NCBI RefSeq assembly: GCF_011064615.1
Contig: NZ_JAALJH010000017.1
Span: forward strand, 1-64,000
DNA from: Aquisphaera insulae
GTDB taxonomy: Bacteria > Planctomycetota > Planctomycetia > Isosphaerales > Isosphaeraceae
Length of the DNA: 64,000 bases
Direction of reading: 5' to 3'
Shown: positions 1-7,194 of the stretch, one piece after another
Position numbering within the stretch: the stretch's first letter is position 1
Layout of the letters: each line of letters begins with the position of its first letter
The notes under the pieces: model-generated
What the model saw: only the letters and a program-made list of their open reading frames with translations
Told to the model about the DNA's origin: nothing
Database searches by the model: none
Position numbers and translations under genes: made by a program

Positions 1-66
1 GCTCGCCCCGGCGGGGTCGTCGCGGGACGAGTTCGCCGGGATCCCGCCCCGAAGGACCGCACGCGG

Positions 67-1833
67 TCATCGGGCCACGTCCCCGGACGGCTTCCGCCGC
101 AGGGCCCGCCCCGGCCGCTCGCCGGTCGGCCGCCCCCCGTCGAGGACGAGCCGGCCATTGACCGCGACGTGGGCGATGCCCTCCGGATACTGGAACGGCT
201 CCAGGTACGTGGAGCGGTCGATGACCTTCTCGGGGTCGAAGACGGTCACGTCGGCGAACATGCCCGGGCGCAGGAGGCCGCGATCCACCAGGCCGGCCTT
301 GGCGGCGTTGAGGGAGGTCATCTTCCGGATCGCGTCCTCGAGCCGCAGCGTCCCGCGCTCGCGGACGTAGACCCCCAGCACGCGCGGGAAGGTCCCGAAG
401 TTCCGGGGATGCGGATGCCCGCGGCGGAGCGGCCCCTCGATCGCGAAGGCCGAGCCGTCGGAACCGATCGAGCACCAGGGCTGCGCCATCGCGAGGTTCA
501 TGTCCTCCTCGGTGTGATGCGCGTAGATCGTGCCGATCGAGCCGTCCTCCTCAACCAGGAAGTCGAAGAGCTGGTCGAGCGGGTCGGGGGCGGGCTTCAT
601 CCCTTCCGCCCGCAGGGCCAGGATGCGGTCCATCGTCTGGCTCTCGAACCGCCGGTTCTTCTCGCTCAGCCTGGCGCTGAGGAGCATACGGCCCCAGTCG
701 CCGCCGACCGAGAGATAATGGTTATACCAGCCGGGAATCCCGGCCCTGATGTCCTTCTTCATCCGCTCACGCGCGGCCGGATCCCTGAGCCGCTCCAGCA
801 GGGCGGCGCGGCCCCCCTCGTGGGCCCAGGGCGGGATGATGCTGACGAGGTCGTTATTCCCCCTCGTGTACGGGTAGACGTTCGACTGGACGTCCACGCC
901 GCGCCCGCGAGCCTCTTCGATCAGGGCGATGATCTCCCTCATCCGGCCCCAGAGGCGCCGATCGGCGATCTTGAGGTGGATGATGTCCACCCGGATGTCC
1001 GCCCGCTCGCCGACGGCGATGACCTCGCGGATCGCGTCGAAGACCTCGCTCCCCTCGTTCCGGATGTGGGACGAGAAGATCCCGCCGCGGTCGTGCAGGA
1101 CGCGGCCCAGCTCGACGAGGTCCTCGGTCGTGCACACCATCTCCTGGGGGCCGGCGAGCATCGTCGAGAGGCCGAGTGCACCGTCGTCCAGCGCCTCCGC
1201 GAGCAGCCCCTTGATCTCCTCCATCTGGGCCCTGTTGGGGTGATCGAAGGAATCCCCCATCACGCAGCCCCAGATGTTCCCCAGGCCGACGTAGGAGGCG
1301 ACATTGGTGGCGATCCCGCCGCGCTCCGCGGCGTCGAAGTAGTCGCCGAGCGTCGCGATCTTATGCTCGCCGCCCTTCACCGGGACGGACTTCGGCGGAC
1401 GCTTCCCCTTCTGGGGGCCGCCCGAGCTGTCCTCGCCCAGGATCTCGGTCGTCACCCCCTGGCGGACCTTGGCCGGGGCGTTGCCGTCCTCGAGCAGGAG
1501 CCAGTCCGAATGCGAGTGCATGTCGATGAAGCCCGGGGCCACGACCAGGCCGCGGGCGTCGATCGTGCGCCTCGCCGCCGAATCCACCGGGACGGACCCG
1601 ACGACGACGATGCGATCGCCGCGGATCGCCACGTCGGCGAATCGCCACGGGTTCCCCGTCCCATCGACGACCCGGCCGCCGCGGATGACGAGATCGTACG
1701 CCGCGGAGGGATCGGCGGGCGCGTCGGCCACGCCCACCGGCGGGGAGAGCAGGACGGCCGCCATGGCCGCAACAAGAGCCGCAAGAACCAGGCGGCCGGC
1801 CAGACGCAACGACGATCGGAGCGGGTTGCTCAT
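67..1833 (-). CDS. Secreted N-acyl-D-amino-acid deacylase-like amidohydrolase
   Basis: 588-residue amidohydrolase-superfamily protein of the D-aminoacylase/dihydroorotase-like group, expected to hydrolyse an N-acyl or amide bond with a metal centre. Seen: an N-terminal hydrophobic segment (LVLAALVAAMAAVLL) ending in an Ala-rich stretch, so it is probably exported. Next come the amidohydrolase opening VIRGGRVVDGTG, the metal-binding IDMHSHSDW (HxH), later histidines in SSHIRNEG and DIIHLK, and a catalytic-type aspartate in IGSDGSAF. The C-terminus (GMFADVTVFDPEKV) is the usual closing beta-sandwich. The reading frame extends 34 codons further upstream, but ATG at 1833 places the signal peptide at the N-terminus and was chosen. 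The exact substrate cannot be read from sequence. The gene faces away from the accessory region that follows. Confidence 0.88.
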   Translation of the reverse strand: MSNPLRSSLRLAGRLVLAALVAAMAAVLLSPPVGVADAPADPSAAYDLVIRGGRVVDGTGNPWRFADVAIRGDRIVVVGSVPVDSAARRTIDARGLVVAPGFIDMHSHSDWLLLEDGNAPAKVRQGVTTEILGEDSSGGPQKGKRPPKSVPVKGGEHKIATLGDYFDAAERGGIATNVASYVGLGNIWGCVMGDSFDHPNRAQMEEIKGLLAEALDDGALGLSTMLAGPQEMVCTTEDLVELGRVLHDRGGIFSSHIRNEGSEVFDAIREVIAVGERADIRVDIIHLKIADRRLWGRMREIIALIEEARGRGVDVQSNVYPYTRGNNDLVSIIPPWAHEGGRAALLERLRDPAARERMKKDIRAGIPGWYNHYLSVGGDWGRMLLSARLSEKNRRFESQTMDRILALRAEGMKPAPDPLDQLFDFLVEEDGSIGTIYAHHTEEDMNLAMAQPWCSIGSDGSAFAIEGPLRRGHPHPRNFGTFPRVLGVYVRERGTLRLEDAIRKMTSLNAAKAGLVDRGLLRPGMFADVTVFDPEKVIDRSTYLEPFQYPEGIAHVAVNGRLVLDGGRPTGERPGRALRRKPSGDVAR

Positions 1834-1968
1834 GGATGACCCATGCGGTCTGATAAGGGGGAAGCGAATTTGAGCCCTCCTCGCTGTCAGGTTCGAGAGC
1901 CCTCGTGGTGATCTTGTTCCTTGCCAGGGTAACATGCTCGCTTCACGAACGCCGTCGTTCGTCGGCCG

Positions 1969-2236
1969 TCACCAGCGTCCGTCCCAGCTCGCGTCGAATT
2001 GCCGCATGACCTTGAGGTTGCCGCGTCTGAACATCCGACCATGACGAAGCGTCAGCTCCTTCGCCAGATGCGGGATCAGGCCGGAACCGTAGTCGGCCCC
2101 TGGCCTTGCCACCTTGCTCGAACTCGACGATGTCCCGCCCGACGTGCCAGCATGTCTCGAGGTTCTGGGGGTGGACGGCCTGGATCGCCCGGGCGCGGCC
2201 CGTCTCCAGGGCTGCGCCGATCTGCTGGAGGAGTCA
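1969..2236 (-). pseudogene. Frameshifted, truncated DUF1016 (YhcG-type) remnant
   Basis: Two minus-strand frames together spell the N-terminal DUF1016 domain. The upstream frame reads GRARAIQAVHPQNLETCW, then HVGRDIVEFEQGGKAR. The downstream frame reads ADYGSGLIPHLAKELT, then FRRGNLKVMRQF. The switch falls in a run of four C (plus strand, 2097-2100), where dropping one base restores GKARADYG. No start codon fits the upstream part, and the frame stops (TGA at 1969) soon after MRQF, so the family's C-terminal nuclease domain is missing. It is therefore a decayed fragment and not simply a sequencing slip. DUF1016 proteins are PD-(D/E)XK-type nuclease proteins often found in accessory regions; the relationship is judged from recalled family motifs. 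Confidence 0.72.
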
Positions 2237-2318
2237 GGCCGGATCCTTCCTCGACCGGAGCAGCCCCGGCGCGAGGAATAACCCCGCACCGGGGCGAATC
2301 GACATCAAGAGCCGGGCG

Positions 2319-2540
2319 TCACGAAGGACGGACCAGCAGCCAGAAGCACCCCTTGTTCGCCGAGCGGATCGGCGGGGCGATGTTGGGCCTGGACAGCGCG
2401 ACCTCCCGCTCGCCGGGCAGCGGCGACGGGTAAATAGTCCCGTCGAGATACCCGTCGAAGCGATAGATCCCCGACGCGGGGCAGGGCTGCCCCGTGTGGA
2501 TACGGACCTGGGTGGACGTGGACACTTCTGTTTCTCCCAC
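2319..2540 (-). CDS. Small conserved-looking protein of unknown function
   Basis: 73-residue protein with a GTG start. It has no signal peptide or membrane segment. The visible pattern is a short beta-rich domain: VRIHTGQPCPASGIYRF, a Gly/Tyr turn, EREVALSRPNIAPPI, then a closing KGCFWLLV. This layout (T-G-x-x-C-P-x-S-G-x-Y, later acidic-x-x-x-L-x-x-x-x-x-x-P-P, terminal aromatic W) resembles small single-domain proteins of the YjzC kind. I do not assign a function. It lies directly upstream, on the same strand, of the DUF1016 remnant. A longer overlapping frame (2305-2562) has much less protein-like composition. Confidence 0.5.
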   Translation of the reverse strand: MGETEVSTSTQVRIHTGQPCPASGIYRFDGYLDGTIYPSPLPGEREVALSRPNIAPPIRSANKGCFWLLVRPS

Positions 2541-2990
2541 CCCCAGCGATTCCGGTGTTCAACGGGCTGCGGGCAGGCTAACCTGGAAAATGGTTAGGCT
2601 GGGGCGGCCTGCCTCAGTCCTGACGAGGCCGTCCTGCGAGGGGGGTGAAGTTTCTGACGCCTCTCCCCCTTGCGGGCGGTTTTCTGCTGCGCCTTCAGGG
2701 CGCAATGGGGCCGCGGCGCGAAGCACCACGGAAATGCGGCTGGATCGCCGAGCGAGGAAAGCGCAACAGCGTTTCTTCAATAGGGCCTGCGTGCATTGAC
2801 ACAGGAAAAATCCGAGTCCTTTACAGCTTTCCACTGTGAGTATTCCTAAAGACGACCTTCTCGGCAATACCTATTCGAGAATTCTTGAACCAGCAAGGAA
2901 AGTGCAACTGCGTTTAACGCAGTTGAACTTTCCTCACTGGTAATGACCATCGTTTCGCGACAGGGTGAGAATTGAGGAAAGAGGCATCGC
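2541..2990. other. Intergenic region, 450 bp
   Basis: No credible coding sequence on either strand. It is the AT-richer divergent gap between the small minus-strand gene and the DUF433/DUF5615 pair. Its only clear structure is the long palindrome at 2897-2933. Confidence 0.5.
2897..2933. promoter_or_regulatory. 18-bp-arm palindrome upstream of the DUF433/DUF5615 pair
   Basis: Arms at 2897-2914 (GGAAAGTGCAACTGCGTT) and 2916-2933 (AACGCAGTTGAACTTTCC) are reverse complements with one mismatch and one central base. The palindrome ends 57 bp before the ATG of the DUF433 gene. Position and symmetry suit an operator through which the toxin-antitoxin pair represses itself. It could instead form an RNA hairpin or terminator; there is no clear T-run. 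Confidence 0.5.
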
Positions 2991-3245
2991 ATGGCAACCC
3001 GAGCCGACTTGCTGAAGCGAATCTCGATCGACCCGCGGGTCTGCTTCGGCAGGCCGTGCATCCGAGGGACGAGGATATGGGTCTCGCTGATCGTGGAGAA
3101 CCTGGCGGAGGGCGTTTCTCCGGAGGAATTGCAGGAGGCTTATCCCCACCTCGAGCCCGATGACATTCGGGCGGCGATGGCGTACGCGGCGGAGATGACG
3201 CGGGAAAGGATCATCCCCATCCCGGTCGGGGCCAGCGAGGGATGA
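2991..3245 (+). CDS. DUF433 family antitoxin
   Basis: 84-residue DUF433 protein, a small winged/HTH-like domain that acts as the antitoxin partner of PIN-like toxins. Family features seen: DPRVCFGRPCIRGTRIWV near the N-terminus, followed by SPEELQEAYPHLEPDDIRAA, the usual helix-turn-helix layout. Its stop overlaps the next start (ATGA at 3242-3245), so the two products are translationally coupled. The palindrome just upstream is a candidate operator. Predicted role: neutralise the DUF5615 product and repress the operon. Confidence 0.88.
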   Translation: MATRADLLKRISIDPRVCFGRPCIRGTRIWVSLIVENLAEGVSPEELQEAYPHLEPDDIRAAMAYAAEMTRERIIPIPVGASEG

Positions 3246-3607
3246 AGATCAAGCTCGACGAGAACTTCGACATCCGCATCGTTCCGTTGCTCATCGCGGA
3301 AGGGTTCGATGTGGACACGGTCCGCGACGAGGGCCTGGCCGGAAGCGACGACGAGACTGTGTACGAAACATGCCGCGCGGCCGGGCGAGTCCTGATGACA
3401 CTCGACCTGGATTTCGCCAACCCGCTACGGTTTCCGCCCGAGCATACCGAAGGTGTGATCGTCGTTCGTCCTCCTCGTCCTCTCCTCCCCGCGATCCGGG
3501 CGACGCTCCTGAGCGTACTGCCCCAACTCCGGACCCAACTCCTCAAGGGGGCACTCTGGATCGTCGAACCCGGACGGATTCGAATCCATGACCCCCATGC
3601 GGGGTGA
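3242..3607 (+). CDS. DUF5615 PIN-like toxin
   Basis: 121-residue protein beginning MKIKLDEN, the signature of DUF5615 (Mut7-C/PIN-like) proteins. Acidic residues in LDEN, SDDETVYE and TLDLDFAN are placed as in a PIN-type metal-binding pocket, so a ribonuclease toxin activity is expected from the family. It overlaps the DUF433 antitoxin gene by 4 bp. The C-terminus (KGALWIVEPGRIRI) is intact and no damage is visible. Activity is inferred from the family. Confidence 0.87.
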   Translation: MKIKLDENFDIRIVPLLIAEGFDVDTVRDEGLAGSDDETVYETCRAAGRVLMTLDLDFANPLRFPPEHTEGVIVVRPPRPLLPAIRATLLSVLPQLRTQLLKGALWIVEPGRIRIHDPHAG

Positions 3608-3674
3608 GCCCCTCGCTTCCTCCTCCCCCGATCGTGCCGGGCGAATCGGAGCAACCCCGCGGAGGACCACGGCC

Positions 3675-4172
3675 ATGATGCGGATTCTACTCACAGGGAT
3701 GTCCGGGACGGGCAAGTCGTCGCTGATCGTCGCCCTCCGCGGCCGCGGGTTCCGGGCGGTGGACATGGATGAGCCGGGGTGGTCGGAGTACGCGCCGGAC
3801 GGGGAATGGATCTGGCGCGAGGACCGGGTGAGGGCCTTGCTCGCCGAGGACGACGGCGACGCCAATGCCGACGCCGACGGCCGGGCCCTGTTCGTCTCCG
3901 GCTGCGCGATCAACCAGGGGAGCTTCTACCCGAGCTTCGACGAGATCGTCCTGCTGAGTGCCCCGGCGGCGGTGATCGTCGAACGCCTGGCCTCGCGGAC
4001 CAACAACCCATACGGCAAGGACCCTGCGGAGCTCGCCGCCACGCTTCACAACCTGGAGACCGTCGAGCCCCTCCTGCGCCGATCCGCGACCCGCGAGATC
4101 GATGCCTCCGCCCCCTTCGAGCAGGTGCTCCGGGCCGTCCTCGGGCTCGTCGCCGGGGAGCTACGTGGATAA
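3675..4172 (+). CDS. Small P-loop kinase-like NTPase (AAA_18/adenylate-kinase-like)
   Basis: 165-residue P-loop protein. Walker A is ILLTGMSGTGKSSL at residues 4-17. It is followed by RAVDMDEPGW, the substrate-side acidic strand typical of adenylate/shikimate-kinase-like folds, and by a Walker-B-like hydrophobic strand (EIVLLSAP). ERLASRTNNPYGK may form the Arg-rich lid. This architecture matches small nucleotide- or metabolite-kinase-like proteins of unknown substrate. ATG ATG at 3675/3678 gives two nearly equivalent starts; an upstream in-frame ATG at 3588 would overlap the toxin gene and adds low-complexity residues. It may be unrelated to the toxin-antitoxin pair. Confidence 0.75.
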   Translation: MMRILLTGMSGTGKSSLIVALRGRGFRAVDMDEPGWSEYAPDGEWIWREDRVRALLAEDDGDANADADGRALFVSGCAINQGSFYPSFDEIVLLSAPAAVIVERLASRTNNPYGKDPAELAATLHNLETVEPLLRRSATREIDASAPFEQVLRAVLGLVAGELRG

Positions 4173-4178
4173 GAGGGA

Positions 4179-4383
4179 TTTCTACCACGGATGACGCGGA
4201 TGGCACGGATGGAAGACAGGAAGGGTATGGGGAAGGGATAGGGGAAGGGGATAGGAGAAGGGGGGGGCAAGTCACAGGCCACGGCTCAGGGGCAGGCCAG
4301 GGCCACCAGGCCACAGGCCAGCCAACCCAGCCCCCGTGTTTCTTGCCTTCCATCCGTGCCATCCGCGTCATCCGTGGTAGAAA
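4179..4383. repeat. Perfect 37-bp inverted repeat around a purine-rich core
   Basis: Left arm 4179-4215 begins TTTCTACCACGGATGACGCG; right arm 4347-4383 is its exact reverse complement. The arms are built from a 9-nt near-repeat (ATCCGTGCC/ATCCGCGTC/ATCCGTGGT). The 131-bp core contains repeated AAGGGGATAGG-like purine blocks and CAGGCCAC-like direct repeats. A weaker single copy of the CCATCCGTGTCATCC motif lies at about 4875-4891. It starts 7 bp after the kinase stop codon. Confidence 0.85.
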
Positions 4384-5380
4384 CTCCGCCCAGGACATTT
4401 CCCTGGAAATTTCCTATCGTCGTGACAAAAAAAGCAGAACATAGCGCACTCTCTCTTATAGAGGCTTGTTGCTGCGCAACGGGTATGCCACAGGCCGCGA
4501 CGGGCCAAAGCACGGGCCGCGACGAGCCCAAAACTCGACGACGAAGCTGAGACTCTATACAACTTAAGTCGTGTTCTTGATTGCCTTTACGTATTCAATC
4601 AACCATCATCCATAAGACGAACGAAGCCAATTCCCGCCCGGCCGGGTGACGGTGGGCCGGCTCAAAAGGACGGCACGAGATCAGGGCTCCTTGGCAACTC
4701 GGCAGACGGTACTGAGGGACGGTCAGTGCCGGCCCGCGCGGCGGCGCGGGCCGGCGGGAACAACCAGGAATTGGCATGGCAAAGCCAATTCGCGATCGAC
4801 GCAAAGCCATAATTTTTAAGAACAAACGTCATTAGACGACAAGCCACGGCCGACGAACGAACCCAAATCGGCTCCCATCCGTGTCATCCCTTGGTCGTGG
4901 GTGTTTTCCGAGATTATGCCCGACCCCCGCGACCCGGAATTCCCGCTTGACCGGATTCCCCGACGCGGGGATACTCCGGCAACCCGGATGCTCTGCCTCG
5001 GGATGGATTCCCCGGGTTGAGCGGCACCCGCACGAGTCAAGGAAGACGAGACCCACCGTGCTCTGCTGCATCCTGTTCATCCGAGATACATCCGCGAGCC
5101 GCCCCCACGCTCTCCGCGAGCGTCTCTTCTCGGGGCGGGCCCGAAGGCATGGGGCGGGCACCCGCCCCGACGGCGATCCTCCTCCCTCGCCCTCGCCTGT
5201 CATCACCGGCGAAGAGATCGACACCGACTCCGACCCGGCCGCGATCCTCGGGGTCGCCGCGCCCGCGGCGGCCGCGCCGGCGATGACGCGGAACCAGTTC
5301 CAACCGGGGCTCGTTCGCCTGATCGGCGAGATTCTCCGCAACGCGACGACGCACCGAGGACCACGGGAGGGATCCGCACG
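4384..5380. other. Non-coding stretch with hairpins upstream of the polysaccharide locus
   Basis: No convincing gene. Visible structures are an 11-bp GC stem with a four-base loop at 4729-4754 (CCGGCCCGCGC paired with GCGCGGGCCGG), a 7-bp stem at 4769-4790 (AATTGGC/GCCAATT), and a degenerate copy of the CATCCGTGTCATCC motif near 4880. The region probably carries the promoter of the polysaccharide operon. A GGGAGG ribosome-binding site lies about 9 bp before the ATG at 5381. Confidence 0.5.
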
Positions 5381-7156
5381 ATGGTGATCACCAACGGATA
5401 CCTGACGATCTTCGCCCTGGCCATGATGGGCTGCGTGCTCGCCACGCCGCTGGTCACCTACATCGCCGCCTGGGTGGGGGCGATCGACCGGCCGGACCAG
5501 TTCCGGCGGATCCACACCGGGGCCATCCCCCGGCTCGGCGGCCTCGGCCTGGCGATGGGGATCGCCGCCGGGATGTTCCTGCCGCACCTGTCCGGGTCGT
5601 CGCGGTTCGTCAGCCTGCTGCTGCCGGACCTGCATCACGAGTGGGTCATCCTGGCCGCCTCGCTCCTGATCCTGGCCGTCGGCTTCGTGGACGACACCCG
5701 GTCGCTGGGCCCGCGGGTGAAGCTGCTGGGGCAGGCCCTGGCGGTCCTGATCCTCTTCCTGGGCGGCATCCGCATCCAGTCGTTCGAGATCCTCGGCCTC
5801 AACGTCGACCTCGGGTTCCCGACCGTGGACCTATCCTCCTGGGGCCTGCCGCTGGCGATCCCGCTGCCGAGCCTGGCCCTCACCATGCTCTGGTTCCTCG
5901 GCTGCATGAACGTCTGGAACCTGATCGACGGCATGGACGGCCTGGCCTCGGGGGTGGGCCTGCTCGTGAGCGGGACGCTCACCCTGGTCGCCATCCACAA
6001 CGAGAACACCGAGGTGGCCATCCTGGCGGTGGCCCTGGCGGGGAGCCTGGCCGGGTTCCTCCTCTACAACTGGCATCCGGCCTGCATCTTCCTGGGCGAC
6101 AGCGGGGCGCTCCTGATCGGCCTGCTGATCGGGGTGGTCGGGGTGCAGGGCTCGATGAAGGGGCCGTCGGCGATCTCGATCCTGTTCCCGATCCTGGCGA
6201 TGGGGCTGCCGATCTCGGACACGGCGATGGCGATCTTCCGCCGCTGGGTGCGGAACCTGCCGCTCTCCGCGGCCGACCGGCGGCACGTCCACCACCTGCT
6301 GATCGGCCTGGGGCTGAACCCCCGCCAGGCGGCGGTGCTGCTCTACTGCTTCTCCGGCTTCATGTGCGGCGCCGTGCTGCTGGGCTCGGCGCTGCGGAGC
6401 GAGTTCCTCGCGCTGGTGCTGGGCTCGTGCGGCTGCCTGGCGTTCCTGCTGGTGGTGACCAGCCGGCGGGATGAGCTGGCGATGCTCCGCGAGGACCTGC
6501 AGGAGCGGATGGTCCGCGGCCGGCAGGAGCGGCAGGCGGCCAAGCTGACGTGGGAGGCCATCCAGCGGATCGAGCTCTGCAAGACGGCGGACGCCGCTGT
6601 CGAGGTCGTCCGGCGGGTCGCCGCGCGGCTCGGCTGCGGCCGGATCGAGATCGCGTCCCAGGCCCAGGCCCCCGGGGAGGGGGGCCGGCCCCCGGCCCAC
6701 GCCGCCCCCCCGGCCGTGTCGGGACCCTCGGCCAGCTTTCGAATTCCGGGTGGCGAGGGGACGTGGATCACGGTCGATCTGGAGATCGGCCGGGGCCCGA
6801 ATCGTCGGCCCGATCCGGGCCCGACGGCCATGGCGACGGCGACGGCGGGAGCCGAGCCCGAGGCCCCCCTCGACCTGGCGGCGGACATCGTCTTCCGCAG
6901 CCTCCAGCGGCTGGGGCAGGCCCTGGCCGGGCGGATCGAGGAGATCCGGACGGACGCGGCGGAGGCGATCGCGGCGGAGGGCTCGCGGGAGCCGGCCGCG
7001 GGGATCGCCCTGGCGCCGGGACGCCGGGCGGTGGGCCTGGTCGTGCGGCACCTGAAGGCGCGACTGCCCGGCCACCTGGCCGGCAAGCCGGCCGCGCCGC
7101 GGTTCCCCGTGGCGGACGCCGCCGCGGTCGCCCCCACGGGCCTCGCCCGCCGCTGA
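5381..7156 (+). CDS. WecA/MraY-type polyprenyl-phosphate glycosyl-1-phosphate transferase with long C-terminal extension
   Basis: 591 residues. The first ~350 residues form a multi-pass GT4-type membrane enzyme that transfers a sugar-1-phosphate from a UDP-sugar to a polyprenyl phosphate, the initiating step of polysaccharide repeat-unit synthesis. Motifs in order: FVDDTRSLG (Asp104-Asp105), NVWNLIDGMDGLASG (about 178-191), FLGDSGALLIG (about 238-247), and the cytoplasmic His loop DRRHVHHLL. Beyond the family's usual end, about 225 residues form a charged helical/coiled segment (DELAMLREDLQERM) and a soluble Ala/Pro-rich domain starting TADAAVEVVRRVAARLG, whose function I do not recognise. 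First gene of the co-oriented exopolysaccharide locus. Confidence 0.9.
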   Translation: MVITNGYLTIFALAMMGCVLATPLVTYIAAWVGAIDRPDQFRRIHTGAIPRLGGLGLAMGIAAGMFLPHLSGSSRFVSLLLPDLHHEWVILAASLLILAVGFVDDTRSLGPRVKLLGQALAVLILFLGGIRIQSFEILGLNVDLGFPTVDLSSWGLPLAIPLPSLALTMLWFLGCMNVWNLIDGMDGLASGVGLLVSGTLTLVAIHNENTEVAILAVALAGSLAGFLLYNWHPACIFLGDSGALLIGLLIGVVGVQGSMKGPSAISILFPILAMGLPISDTAMAIFRRWVRNLPLSAADRRHVHHLLIGLGLNPRQAAVLLYCFSGFMCGAVLLGSALRSEFLALVLGSCGCLAFLLVVTSRRDELAMLREDLQERMVRGRQERQAAKLTWEAIQRIELCKTADAAVEVVRRVAARLGCGRIEIASQAQAPGEGGRPPAHAAPPAVSGPSASFRIPGGEGTWITVDLEIGRGPNRRPDPGPTAMATATAGAEPEAPLDLAADIVFRSLQRLGQALAGRIEEIRTDAAEAIAAEGSREPAAGIALAPGRRAVGLVVRHLKARLPGHLAGKPAAPRFPVADAAAVAPTGLARR

Positions 7157-7194
7157 GAAATCGCACACGGACGACCTGCACGGGAGGATGGACC

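Noticed and set aside
169-1839. Long plus-strand open frame opposite the amidohydrolase
   Set aside because: It mirrors the real gene, has no recognisable domain and shows Arg/His/Pro-rich composition typical of antisense frames in high-GC DNA.
2305-2562. 85-codon minus-strand frame overlapping the small protein gene
   Set aside because: Arg/Ala-rich and unstructured compared with the frame at 2319-2540, which shows a plausible domain.
4881-5387. 168-codon plus-strand frame before the WecA-like gene
   Set aside because: Poor composition and overlap with the well-placed start of the transferase; region carries degenerate repeats.
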